Shown: in pieces, positions 8,771 through 17,284 of the stretch
Layout of the letters: each line of letters opens with the position of its first letter
Numbering within the stretch: position 1 is the stretch's first letter
Assembly (NCBI GenBank): GCA_029856105.1
Contig: JAHQWH010000015.1
Span: 164,543 to 228,542 of the forward strand
DNA: 64,000 nucleotides
Direction of reading: 5' to 3'
From: Promethearchaeia archaeon
GTDB lineage: Archaea; Asgardarchaeota; Lokiarchaeia; Sigyniarchaeales; SOKP01
Program-made: the position numbers and the translations under genes
The notes under the pieces: model-generated
What the model was told of the DNA's origin: nothing
Database searches by the model: none
What the model saw: only the letters and a program-made list of their open reading frames with translations

Positions 8771-9760
8771 TTATTCGATGTATATATCTCTATTTTTTAA
8801 ATTCTCTAAAACATAATTTTCTTTATCATTGAGAATGGGATTATTTTTTAAATCTAAATCCTCAAGTAATTCAAGTTTAAGCAAAGATTCAGGTAAATTG
8901 GAGATTTTATTATTAAATAGATATAATCGAATTAGAGATTTAAGGTTGCCGATTGATTCAGGTAAAGTAGTTAACTCATTTTCCATCAAATCTAAAATTT
9001 CAAGATATGCAAAATTTCCTATGGATTTTGGAAGGATCGTCAATTTATTCTTTTTTAAACCCAAATATGTTAATTGGGAAAGATCTCCTATAGAATCTGG
9101 AATATTAGTTAATTGATTACCCGATAAATCTAAAAAATTAAGAACCTTGAGTTTATTTATTGATTCTGGAATTTCTGTCAAATTACTATCTACGAAACTT
9201 AATCCAACTAGATTTTTAATCGCCAATAAAGATTCAGGAAAAGCGGATAAATTGCTATTACTGAAATCTAAATGAAATTCTGACAAATTTTTCATTGATT
9301 CTGGAAAACATTCAAATTCTGTGTCAAAAAGCGCTAAAAATTCAAGAGAACTTAAGGATCCTATTGATTCTGGAAGATTTTTTAGTGGGTTTCCATCAAG
9401 CAGTAATGAATCAAGATTTTTAAGCTTTCCTATAGAATTTGGAAGTGAAGTTATTTGGTTCTCTCTCAATTCGATTAATTCTAAAGATTTTAAGTTATCT
9501 AAACAATTTGGTAGATGAGTAAGTTGATTATGTGCTAAATACAAAAATTTTAGCGATTTAAGTTCACAAATAGAATCGGGAAGGGACTCCAACCGATTAT
9601 AAGATAAATCAAGATATTCTAAATTATCAGAATCTTCTAAACACTTGAGATCTTCTAAATTTGTTAACCCAATATTTCCTAATTGATAGCCTATATAGCC
9701 ATCATGATCCTCCTTTAGGAAATACTTCTCTCCATTAACTTCAATAAAATTTCCTGTCAT
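8771..9760 (-). CDS. Leucine-rich repeat protein
   Basis: A 329 aa protein made almost wholly of about eleven 23-residue leucine-rich repeats of the type LPESIGxLxxLxxLxLxxN (for example LPDSIGDLSQLTYLGLKKN is one unit). The first 25 residues form a short cap (NGEKYFLKEDHDGYIGY). There is no signal peptide or membrane helix, so it is likely cytoplasmic. Such repeats form a curved protein-binding solenoid; in Asgard archaea and eukaryotes this class often works with Ras-like GTPases, one of which is encoded at 33464. No enzyme domain is present. It is convergent with the actin-like remnant. The partner is unknown. Confidence 0.88.
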   Translation of the reverse strand: MTGNFIEVNGEKYFLKEDHDGYIGYQLGNIGLTNLEDLKCLEDSDNLEYLDLSYNRLESLPDSICELKSLKFLYLAHNQLTHLPNCLDNLKSLELIELRENQITSLPNSIGKLKNLDSLLLDGNPLKNLPESIGSLSSLEFLALFDTEFECFPESMKNLSEFHLDFSNSNLSAFPESLLAIKNLVGLSFVDSNLTEIPESINKLKVLNFLDLSGNQLTNIPDSIGDLSQLTYLGLKKNKLTILPKSIGNFAYLEILDLMENELTTLPESIGNLKSLIRLYLFNNKISNLPESLLKLELLEDLDLKNNPILNDKENYVLENLKNRDIYIE

Positions 9761-9859
9761 ATAGCTCTCAATTAATTATTATTTGAAAAAAAAATTGAAT
9801 TTTTTGATTCCATTCAAATCTAATGAATACTATAATTGTTGAATACTTAATAAAAATGC

Positions 9860-10035
9860 TTGTCATTCCCGTAATTTCTATTATTTTTTAATTTAAGATT
9901 TTATAATTTCGATGATAAAATACAATTAGAAATCCCAAATTAATTATTAAAAGAATGTAAAAAACATTATTAGAGTGATTTGTATATATGAAGAAAAAGA
10001 AAGTAAAAATTGTTTTGTTCTTATTATTTTGCTAA
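9860..10035 (+). pseudogene. Decayed duplicate of the cpgS promoter and first codons
   Basis: The segment starts with TTGTCATTCCCGTAAT and ends with ATGAAGAAAAAG. Both are also found in the same order in front of cpgS (12811-12917). Between them the two copies agree closely over the last roughly 85 nt (shared AAATTAATTATTA, GTTTGTAT/ATTTGTAT and ATGAAGAAAAAG), while this copy is about 25-30 nt longer in the middle. The frame from ATG 9988 gives MKKKKVKIVLF against MKKKRVVIIGA in cpgS and stops after 15 codons, inside the convergent gene. It is read as a remnant of a second cpgS-type gene, or as a promoter duplication. Confidence 0.6.
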
Positions 10036-11394
10036 ACCTAAATATTTTAAAGCTTTATTCTTAATTCTCTCCATCGTGGGAGTATCGGTAGTTTCTTCTA
10101 GGTAGTTAATTGTAAGGGTTAATTTTCCAGCGACTGTTACTGCGGGAATAACCAGTTCGATGTACGGAGTACCTGAAGTTACAAATATAAAACGATCTAA
10201 CTCTAATGATCCATATTTGGTAGGATAATCTAGAAGACCAAGATTGGTAATAGCCAGAACAGGTAATTTAGGAATTTGCTTTTTTGCCCTCTTATTTGCT
10301 ATATTCTTCTCATCATTGCAGTAAGTATGAATTTTTTCATATCTACTAAAATTTGAGGGAACAAGATTTCCAAAAAATGTAAATTGACGGGCATCTACCA
10401 TAGATTGATCAACGATCTCTGTAATCGCAGCAAATTGAAATATTTTTTTAATATAGAGATTTTCTTTTGCTTTATCATTGTAAATTTTAGCATTCTCCCA
10501 AAAACCTTTTTTTGGATTATATGAGAATTCAAGCTCAAATCCTGAAATATAAACTCCAAAATTTTCACCTATGGGTTTACTATAGCGCTTTCGTGTGTTA
10601 ACAGGAACCATAATATTTCGTTTTCCTCCTTTAAATGGTCCTCGGATAGAATTACGCGCTGCTAGAAAAGCTGTATTAAGAGCTGAATTCACAGTTAATC
10701 CATGTTGCCTACAGTTGTCAACGAGATTTGATGTTTCTTCTTCACTTAATTCCACTGAGATGATATTAAAATTATAGTTGTCCAAAAATGCTCTGAAGAT
10801 ATTATCCTCATCCTCCTCGTCAAAAATGACTTTTGATTTTTGCCACTTTTTATTCAAAGTATTAATTGCGAACTTTATGGCTTTTCCAATTTTAATATCT
10901 ATTGGAAAATTATCTGGAGTTGCTAAGGGTGGCTCTGGCATCTCTATTACTTTTCGATCAGGATCACCAACGTACAAAAGGAGATCACGAGCTAAAATTG
11001 CCAAAGAGGTTCCATCACATATCACATGATGACAAATTATAAGAATTTCAGAAATTTCGTGTGATTGCAATAATACAAAACGAGCTAAAGGACCTGTAGC
11101 TAATTTAAAGCGAATTTTGTATTCATTCAAGAGTTCTCTATTCCAATCTTCATCTGATGTTCGTTGAACTACTCTTAACGGATTTTCAAGAACTTTTTCA
11201 TTTATATACCATGGTTCATTGTTTTCATCAAGATAAATTCGGGCTCCCACCAATGGATGCTGTTGCCTTACTTTATTTAATGCAATTCTTAAATCATCTT
11301 CTGAGATAAATCCTTTGACTCGAGCGACTATAGATATAGTTTGATTAGGAGACCTAAAAAATCTCCTCTCAAAGGAGTTTAGTTTTCTTTTCAA
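10024..11394 (-). CDS. Condensation-domain acyltransferase (PapA5/alcohol acetyltransferase-like)
   Basis: Stand-alone condensation-type transferase of 456 aa. The catalytic HHxxxDG motif is intact as HHVICDG (H122-G128). A second conserved region with PVNTRKR and NFGVYISGFE resembles the DFG-like part that closes the active-site tunnel. Family members join an acyl group, often from CoA or a carrier protein, to an alcohol or amine (NRPS condensation, wax ester, mycocerosyl transfer). No carrier protein or adenylation domain is nearby, so a CoA-dependent lipid or metabolite acyltransferase is the more likely role. It is divergent from the HTH regulator at 11578, whose operator-like repeats lie between the two genes. 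The substrate is unknown. Confidence 0.75.
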   Translation of the reverse strand: MKRKLNSFERRFFRSPNQTISIVARVKGFISEDDLRIALNKVRQQHPLVGARIYLDENNEPWYINEKVLENPLRVVQRTSDEDWNRELLNEYKIRFKLATGPLARFVLLQSHEISEILIICHHVICDGTSLAILARDLLLYVGDPDRKVIEMPEPPLATPDNFPIDIKIGKAIKFAINTLNKKWQKSKVIFDEEDEDNIFRAFLDNYNFNIISVELSEEETSNLVDNCRQHGLTVNSALNTAFLAARNSIRGPFKGGKRNIMVPVNTRKRYSKPIGENFGVYISGFELEFSYNPKKGFWENAKIYNDKAKENLYIKKIFQFAAITEIVDQSMVDARQFTFFGNLVPSNFSRYEKIHTYCNDEKNIANKRAKKQIPKLPVLAITNLGLLDYPTKYGSLELDRFIFVTSGTPYIELVIPAVTVAGKLTLTINYLEETTDTPTMERIKNKALKYLGLAK

Positions 11395-11435
11395 TTTTTT
11401 ATATTGCGTAATTTTTTACACCTCATATTTTATTC

Positions 11436-11535
11436 TTTCATTGATTCTGAACTTTCAGAAAAAGTGAAAGTCAAGATATAATAAATATTTTGAGTATAAA
11501 AATGTTTTCATTATTTGTGAAATTTCACATTTTGT
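11436..11535. promoter_or_regulatory. Operator cluster TTTCA-N7-TGAAA
   Basis: The divergent region holds several 17-bp inverted repeats with a constant 7-nt spacer: ACTTTCA-N7-TGAAAGT at 11451-11471 with perfect 7-bp arms, TTTTCA-N7-TGAAAT at 11505-11523, and a weaker TTTCA-N7-TGAAC at 11436-11452. The second overlaps a perfect 14-bp palindrome TGTGAAATTTCACA (11516-11529). A TATA-like TTTTTATA follows. They probably bind the HTH protein encoded by the adjacent gene. Confidence 0.6.
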
Positions 11536-11577
11536 AAAAAGCTTTTTATATTAGAAAAACTATATTATCATTAAGAA

Positions 11578-12687
11578 ATGCCTACAAATAATAAGAATAA
11601 TCACATTTACGACAAAAAGATCAGGAATTATGAAAAGGAAGTCATAAAATTCTTTGTAGAATACGGAAAAAATAAAAGATCTGATATTGAATCTCATATT
11701 CTTGCTTACATTTTATTGCGCGAAGGACAATGGTTAACTCAAGAAAACATTAGAGAATTATCACTCATTTTTTATGAAACTGAATTTAAAAAAGGCATTT
11801 CACAGGGTTCTATATCCCAAATTCTAAATAATTTCGTAGAATATAGCGTTCTAAATAAAAGAAAACTTGAGACTAAAAAGAACGCTTTTGAATATTCAAT
11901 GTCAGGAGCTTTTAATCAAGTAATGTCTTCTGCTATAGGATATGGAATAGAGGAGTTGGAGAAGTATATCTTGTTCTTGAAGAAAAAATTAGCCTCTTTG
12001 GAAAAAATTGAATATAAAAGTAATGAAGTTGAATTTCTAAGAGTTAGGCTAAATGAAAGAGTAAAGGAATTAATAGAATTCTTTATTTTTCATAAGGATC
12101 TCTATGAAGAAATATTCAAGATACCCAATAATAAAAAGAAAAATATTAGTAAACCAGAAGATCTAAGTGATTTTCAAATTAAGAAGTCTCTTAGAGAAAT
12201 TGAAAGAGATATTATTGAGTTTATAATAAATTGTCCATTATTCAGGTTTGGAAAGATGAAAGGCGCTCATTACCCTATTATTGCTTATTTCTTTACTAGG
12301 AAGAGATTAACTCAAGAAAAACTAAAAGAACTTACAGGTTTCTCTGCTGGAATGGTTTCTGAAGGTTTAAATTATATGCTTCAGGAAGGGTACATAAATT
12401 TAGATAAAGTTAAAGGTATTAGAGTACGGTATTACGAATTAAATTCAATTGCCTATTATAATTATCTACATCTATTCCGGATCGTCAAATCAAATTCTGA
12501 ATTATTTACAAGGTTAGATGCTATAAGCAGTGAAATAAAAACAAAAAGAACTGAGCTAAAAGATATAAATGGATATCGCATTATAAATAAGCGAGTTAAA
12601 CAATTTTTAAATGCAAAACCCGTGGTTGAGAAATTATTAATATCATTCAAAGATGCAATGGAAAGGTTTAAACATAAACCACAATAA
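11578..12687 (+). CDS. Double winged-helix regulator (fused tandem GbsR/MarR-like domains)
   Basis: 369 aa with two homologous DNA-binding halves. Residues about 10-180 hold a diverged copy (WLTQENIREL...KKGISQGSISQILNNF). Residues about 205-330 hold a canonical copy (RLTQEKLKELTGFSAGMVSEGL). Each half ends in a helical segment that probably dimerises. The halves match, in the same order, the separate neighbouring genes 38333/37821 and 41607/41085, so this is a fused form of a pair seen elsewhere in the window. The inverted repeats in its upstream region suggest autoregulation and perhaps control of the divergent acyltransferase. The inducer is unknown. The family assignment to GbsR/MarR-like winged helix is by motif only. 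Confidence 0.75.
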   Translation: MPTNNKNNHIYDKKIRNYEKEVIKFFVEYGKNKRSDIESHILAYILLREGQWLTQENIRELSLIFYETEFKKGISQGSISQILNNFVEYSVLNKRKLETKKNAFEYSMSGAFNQVMSSAIGYGIEELEKYILFLKKKLASLEKIEYKSNEVEFLRVRLNERVKELIEFFIFHKDLYEEIFKIPNNKKKNISKPEDLSDFQIKKSLREIERDIIEFIINCPLFRFGKMKGAHYPIIAYFFTRKRLTQEKLKELTGFSAGMVSEGLNYMLQEGYINLDKVKGIRVRYYELNSIAYYNYLHLFRIVKSNSELFTRLDAISSEIKTKRTELKDINGYRIINKRVKQFLNAKPVVEKLLISFKDAMERFKHKPQ

Positions 12688-12810
12688 AAAAAGAAGGAAA
12701 TATAAAGAATTAGTATTATGAGGGCAATCAAAATAATCAGTGAAATTAAGGATTAAGCGGGTCTATATAGTAGAAAAAACAATTTTTAAAATTCTTTTGA
12801 TGATGGTGGG

Positions 12811-12905
12811 TTGTCATTCCCGTAATACTTTCAATAAATATTATTACAAATCCAAAATTAATTATTATAATAATGTGAAAAACACTATAAGAATGGTTTG
12901 TATTT
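12811..12905 (+). repeat. cpgS promoter region, parent copy of the repeat at 9860
   Basis: Begins with TTGTCATTCCCGTAAT, the same 16 bases as at 9860, and runs into the cpgS start codon. It is probably the functional copy because it leads to an intact gene. Confidence 0.6.
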
Positions 12906-14243
12906 ATGAAGAAAAAGAGAGTTGTTATAATCGGAGCCTTAGGTATGGATTTTCACCTGTTTAACACCGTCTTCAAAGATAATGAAGAATACGAGGTAAT
13001 TGCTTTTACTATTGCTGGAGAGCAGAATGTAGGCACAATTGAAGGGGCGGAAAGGAAATATCCGGCGGAATTAGCAGGTAAACTATATCCAAAAGGCATT
13101 CCAATGCTTCCCGAAGAACACATTGAAGAAATAATTAAACTTCATCAAATAGATGAGGTGGTGTTTGCATATTCTGATGTTTCGCACGAAGAATTAATGC
13201 ATAAAGCATCTAGAGCGCTATCTGCTGGAGCTAACTATCGTTTGATATCGGGAAAATTCACCCAAATTAAATCTAAAAAACCCGTTGTAGCAATATGTGC
13301 TGTTAGAACTGGATGTGGTAAAAGCCAAGTTTCTAGAGCAACTTATAGGTATTTAATGAGCAAAGGTTATAAAGTTGTAGCAGTAAGAGAACCAATGCCT
13401 TATGGAGATTTGATAAAACAAAATGTTATGCGTTTTGAGAAGTACGAAGATTTAGATAAGTTTGATTGCACGATCGAGGAGCGGGAAGAGTACGAACCTT
13501 ACATTGAACAGGGACTTGTGATTTATTCAGGAGTAGATTACGAAAAAATTGTTAGGGAAGCAGAAAAAGAAGCGGATGTAATCATCTTTGACGGTGGAAA
13601 CAACGAGCTATCGTTTTATGTTCCAGATTTACTTTTCATCGTAGTAGACCCATTAAGACCGGGACACGAGATGAAATATCATCCCGGCGAAGTAAACGCC
13701 CGATCTGCCGATGCGTTCGTCATTAATAAAATGAATAACGCTAAACCAGAAGATGTGAAAATCGTTGAGAATAATTTAAACGAATTAAATCCTGACGCAA
13801 CAAAAATATATACAAATTCGGTTGTTACTATCGAAGGTAATCCTGATTTAAAGGGCAAAAAAGTAATTGTTGTAGAAGATGGGCCAACTTTAACGCATGG
13901 TAGTATGTCGTACGGCGCGGGATTTGTTGCGGCAACCAATAGTGGAGCTATAATTATAGATCCAAAACCTTATGTAACAGGTACTATGAAAAAAGTATTT
14001 GAAGAATTTCCACAGATCACACAGATAGTTCCAGCCATGGGATATAACGACCAACAGATTAAAGACATGGAAGAAACTCTAAATAAAGCTGAATGCGAAA
14101 TTATAATTGATGGCAGCCCTATTGATCTTGAAAAATTAATTAATAGCAATAAACCTATCATCAGAGTCTCTTATGATATTGAACCTGTCAAAAGTCCAAC
14201 GATAGAAGAAGTCTTAGATAAATTTATTGAAAAATTTTTATAA
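12906..14243 (+). CDS. cpgS: Cyclic 2,3-diphosphoglycerate synthetase family protein
   Basis: Cyclic 2,3-DPG synthetase closes 2,3-diphosphoglycerate with ATP to the cyclic compound, a known archaeal thermoprotectant and phosphate store. Visible features are an N-terminal Rossmann-like segment (VVIIGALGMDFHLFN), the P-loop RTGCGKSQ near residues 134-141, VIFDGGNNE as Walker B-like region, and the THGSMSYGAGFVAA loop. At 445 aa the length fits. Family members also occur in mesophiles where the product is not established, so the reaction here is probable, not certain. The promoter has a decayed duplicate at 9860-10035. Confidence 0.8.
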   Translation: MKKKRVVIIGALGMDFHLFNTVFKDNEEYEVIAFTIAGEQNVGTIEGAERKYPAELAGKLYPKGIPMLPEEHIEEIIKLHQIDEVVFAYSDVSHEELMHKASRALSAGANYRLISGKFTQIKSKKPVVAICAVRTGCGKSQVSRATYRYLMSKGYKVVAVREPMPYGDLIKQNVMRFEKYEDLDKFDCTIEEREEYEPYIEQGLVIYSGVDYEKIVREAEKEADVIIFDGGNNELSFYVPDLLFIVVDPLRPGHEMKYHPGEVNARSADAFVINKMNNAKPEDVKIVENNLNELNPDATKIYTNSVVTIEGNPDLKGKKVIVVEDGPTLTHGSMSYGAGFVAATNSGAIIIDPKPYVTGTMKKVFEEFPQITQIVPAMGYNDQQIKDMEETLNKAECEIIIDGSPIDLEKLINSNKPIIRVSYDIEPVKSPTIEEVLDKFIEKFL

Positions 14244-14388
14244 AAATAATATTTTAAATTTTAATATGTAAGAAGGGAAGATTACTCAAGATATCAAAAA
14301 TCTCTTTTTTCATAAGTTATTTATTTTTTCAGATGGTGGAAAATGTCTCCATGCCATATATATACTTTAAGTTTGGGAGATATATCTT

Positions 14389-14541
14389 CTAAATAATACC
14401 CAAATAATTTGCATAGGTTTTCCCTTCATGATATGCTCCTTTACTATCTTGTCGAAGTGCTTCAGCTACTTTCTTAAGAAATGTAGAAAGAATTTGAGGA
14501 TCAGTAAGTACTTTTCTATCAGCTTCAGGTAGTTTTTTCAT
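14389..14541 (-). CDS. Small hypothetical protein (50 aa)
   Basis: A short frame from ATG 14541 to TAG 14389 encodes MKKLPEADRKVLTDPQ... and ends GKTYANYLGII. It is charged and soluble with one clear amphipathic helix. I recognise no family. It lies alone between cpgS and the propeller gene, and no strong ribosome site is visible. It could be a real small protein or a gene fragment; coding-like composition is the only support. Confidence 0.35.
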   Translation of the reverse strand: MKKLPEADRKVLTDPQILSTFLKKVAEALRQDSKGAYHEGKTYANYLGII

Positions 14542-14715
14542 ATAAATTTATTCATATTATTGTCTAATTTTTCTAAGTAGTGTATAAAACATCTCATCTA
14601 TTACTTAAATTATGATAGGTTTATATAATCGAAACTATTTAACTTCTTATTGATGATATTAGCTGCAAAGCTAAGGAAATCTTTACAAAAATGTTTAAAA
14701 AACAGGGATAAATTA

Positions 14716-16806
14716 ATGTGTAAAAATAAAAAAATCAAAGTAAGAGTTGCATTATTATTAATTCTGGCGATTTTTTTTTCAAGTCCTTTTATATTTTTAA
14801 AGACAAGCCAATCTGATGATGAAGCAAGAGCATTAGATGAGAGAAGTATCAGAAGTGCTAATAGCATATGGAGCTACACTGCGGGAGATGGTTTATTTTC
14901 GGTGGCAATCTCCTCCGATGGACATTACATTGTCGCAGGAGGCCATGATAACAAGGTGTATCTCTTCGATAAAGCCAGCCCCACCCCCCTATGGAACTAC
15001 ACGACGGGAGGTTGGGTACGTTCGGTGGCAATCTCCTCCGACGGGCAGTATATTGTCGCGGGAAGCGATGATGATCATGTGTATTTCTTCAATAAAACTA
15101 GCTCCACTCCACTATGGAACTTCACTACGATAGTTAATATATATTCAGTGGCAATTTCCTCCAATGGGCAGTACATTGCTGCGGGAATCTATCGCTCGGT
15201 CTATTTTTTCGATAAAGCCAGCTCCAATCCCCTATGGTATCACGACACGGGAGATGCGGCAGTAGTAACTTCGGTGGCGATCTCGTCCGACGGGCAGTAC
15301 ATTGCCGCAGGAAACTATGGTAACAAAACATATCTTTTTAATAAAGCCAGCTCTACTCCCCTATGGAGCTACACTGCGGGAGATCGGGTACAATCGGTGG
15401 CAATTTCCTCCGACGGACAGTACATTGCTGCGGGAAGCTATGATAACAAAGTATATCTCTTCGATAAAGCCAGCTCCACCCCACTATGGAGCTATACTAC
15501 GGGAGATAATGTATATTCGGTGGCAATTTCCTCCGACGGGCAGAACATTGCCGCGGGAAGCTATGATGACAAGATATATCTCTTCGATAAAGCCAGCTTC
15601 ACTCCCCTATGGAACTATACTACGGGAAATAGTGTATTTTCGGTGGCAATTTCCTCCGATGGGCAGAACATTGCCGCAGGAAGCGTGGACGACAAGGTAT
15701 ATCTCTTCGATAAAGCCAGCTCCACCCCCCTATGGAACTATACTACGGGAAGTCATGTACATTCGGTGACAATCTCCTCCGATGGGCAGTATATTGCCTC
15801 GGGAGGTTGGGGTAATACGATATATCTCTTCGATAACAAGCCCTATACATTTACATTGTCTACAGATGCCGATGTTCCTGATTTGGACGGTATATTTTCT
15901 TTAAATTGGACTGTTTCTTCTGGTGCAACTAATTACTCCGTGTATCGTCATTCCAGTTATATTAATGAAATTAACGATAGTTTAATCCTTCTAGCGTATG
16001 AAATCACCGATCTGAGTTTATATTTGAGCGAATATTCAGATGAAACCTATTATTTCATTGTTGTTGCAAATAACACTTACGGTGAGACCTTATCAAATTG
16101 CATTACGGTGGTGGTGGGCTTACTTCCGGGAAGCTTCACATTATCTTCAAATGCGAGCGATCCCGATGACAATGGCCTTTTTATTCTTTCTTGGACTGGT
16201 TCTTCTGGCGCAACTAATTACTCCATATATCAATACTCCAGTTTTATCACGGAAATTAACGGCAGTTTAACCCTTCTAGCGGACGAAATCACCGATCCAA
16301 GCCTAGATTTGAGTGGATATTCGGACGGAACCTATTATTACATTGTTGTTGCGCATAATCAAATTGGAGATACTTCATCAAACTGTATTACTGTAATTGT
16401 TCAAATTACCAAATCGTTCACGATCATTACTCCCAATATCTCCTCTTCGTGGGAATGTGGTACGTCTCAGTCTATATCTTGGTCTTCAACGGGGATTATT
16501 TTGAATATTAAACTTGAACTCTATAGAAATGATGTGTTCGTAATGGAGATTATTTCAAGTACTGCTAATAATGGCGAAGTTTACTGGGTAGTTTTCTCGG
16601 AACTCGCGAGTTCTGACCACTATCAGATCAAAATTATAGACGTATCTAATGCTTCCATTTTCGCCTATAGCGACTACTTTGAAATAGAAAACACTTTACC
16701 AACAGAACCACCTGGTATTCCGGGATATAATGTACTATTTCTTATTGCTACTTTAGGTTCAATTATGGCATTAATTATGAAAAAATGTTCTAATTCCATG
16801 AAATAA
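14716..16806 (+). CDS. Secreted/anchored WD40-like beta-propeller with Fn3-like domains
   Basis: Extracytoplasmic protein of about 696 aa. The start at ATG 14716 gives a signal peptide (basic MCKNKKIKVR, then a hydrophobic core ending near SSPFIFLK); the track start at 14650 adds 22 residues before it. Residues about 40-380 hold eight 41-residue blades of the form SVAISSDGQYIAAGSYDNKV...PLW. Two related Fn3-like domains follow (SWTGSSGATNYSIY), then a third beta-rich domain. The C-terminus is IPGYN plus one membrane helix and KK, matching a Lokiarchaeal C-terminal sorting/anchor tail. It probably binds a partner at the cell surface; no enzyme motif is seen. Confidence 0.85.
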   Translation: MCKNKKIKVRVALLLILAIFFSSPFIFLKTSQSDDEARALDERSIRSANSIWSYTAGDGLFSVAISSDGHYIVAGGHDNKVYLFDKASPTPLWNYTTGGWVRSVAISSDGQYIVAGSDDDHVYFFNKTSSTPLWNFTTIVNIYSVAISSNGQYIAAGIYRSVYFFDKASSNPLWYHDTGDAAVVTSVAISSDGQYIAAGNYGNKTYLFNKASSTPLWSYTAGDRVQSVAISSDGQYIAAGSYDNKVYLFDKASSTPLWSYTTGDNVYSVAISSDGQNIAAGSYDDKIYLFDKASFTPLWNYTTGNSVFSVAISSDGQNIAAGSVDDKVYLFDKASSTPLWNYTTGSHVHSVTISSDGQYIASGGWGNTIYLFDNKPYTFTLSTDADVPDLDGIFSLNWTVSSGATNYSVYRHSSYINEINDSLILLAYEITDLSLYLSEYSDETYYFIVVANNTYGETLSNCITVVVGLLPGSFTLSSNASDPDDNGLFILSWTGSSGATNYSIYQYSSFITEINGSLTLLADEITDPSLDLSGYSDGTYYYIVVAHNQIGDTSSNCITVIVQITKSFTIITPNISSSWECGTSQSISWSSTGIILNIKLELYRNDVFVMEIISSTANNGEVYWVVFSELASSDHYQIKIIDVSNASIFAYSDYFEIENTLPTEPPGIPGYNVLFLIATLGSIMALIMKKCSNSMK
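14899..15840 (+). repeat. Eight tandem 123-nt repeats inside the propeller gene
   Basis: The phrase TCGGTGGCAATnTCCTCCG recurs at 14899, 15022, 15145, 15271, 15394, 15517, 15640 and 15763, a strict 123-nt period except for one 126-nt unit. Copies are very similar at DNA level, including synonymous sites, and more GC-rich than surrounding genes, which points to recent expansion or gene conversion. Confidence 0.85.
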
Positions 16807-16817
16807 AATTCTAAAAA

Positions 16818-16828
16818 TTTTTTTTTTT
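16818..16828 (+). terminator. T11 terminator after the propeller gene
   Basis: A run of eleven T residues lies 11 nt after the stop codon. Confidence 0.5.
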
Positions 16829-17180
16829 ATTTAATTTAAGGGGCTATTAAATATCATTATAAGTACTTCTTTGTTATGATTTTTTCATAATTTAATCTTT
16901 TTCACATAATTTATGGGTATGAAAAATATTTTATCCTTGGGAATCGTGTATAGTTTAATTCTTTGTAACTAATTGGTTGTTCTCCCAATAGTAATTCGTA
17001 ATTCTTGCTTTTCCATAAGCAAATAATATTAAATTTCTGAATAGAAATCTTGAAATAATTTTTCTAATTTGATCCAAGAGTCTCTATCGGATAACTTGAA
17101 TTTCTTTCCGTTTTGTTTGAATAAATTGAATTTTAAATTTAATATCTATTTCTGAGACCATAAGATTTATATAGAGAAAC
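16829..17180. other. Intergenic region, no convincing gene
   Basis: AT-rich non-coding sequence of about 350 nt. The minus strand has a startless open stretch of about 37 codons (around 17025-17143, containing NGKKFKLSDRDSWIKLEKLF) that might be a gene tail but cannot be assigned. A TATA-like TTTATATA at 17166-17173 belongs to the TetR gene. Confidence 0.4.
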
Positions 17181-17229
17181 TTACTTATAGTAAGTAATTT
17201 ACTGATGGTAAGATAATTACTATTAGTAA
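17181..17229. promoter_or_regulatory. Triple operator TTACT-N3-GTAA at 18-bp spacing
   Basis: Three 13-bp imperfect palindromes, TTACTTATAGTAA (17181-17193), TTACTGATGGTAA (17199-17211) and TTACTATTAGTAA (17217-17229), have centres exactly 18 bp apart. They sit just downstream of a TATA-like TTTATATA and before the TetR gene, where bound repressor would block initiation. Confidence 0.8.
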
Positions 17230-17284
17230 ACTTAATTAATGACTTGTAATAACATAAAATGAATAATTAAGCTGAAAGTGGTGA

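Noticed and set aside
12740-12964. 74 aa ORF before cpgS
   Set aside because: It runs through the cpgS promoter and into the gene in another frame and has no family features.
14837-15769. Long + strand ORFs (98 and 155 aa) and a minus ORF inside the propeller gene
   Set aside because: They are alternative-frame readings of the 123-nt repeats; the repeat length is divisible by 3, so any open unit stays open in the next copy.
17025-17143. 37-codon startless minus-strand frame upstream of the TetR gene
   Set aside because: No start codon and no homology that I can name; treated as intergenic.
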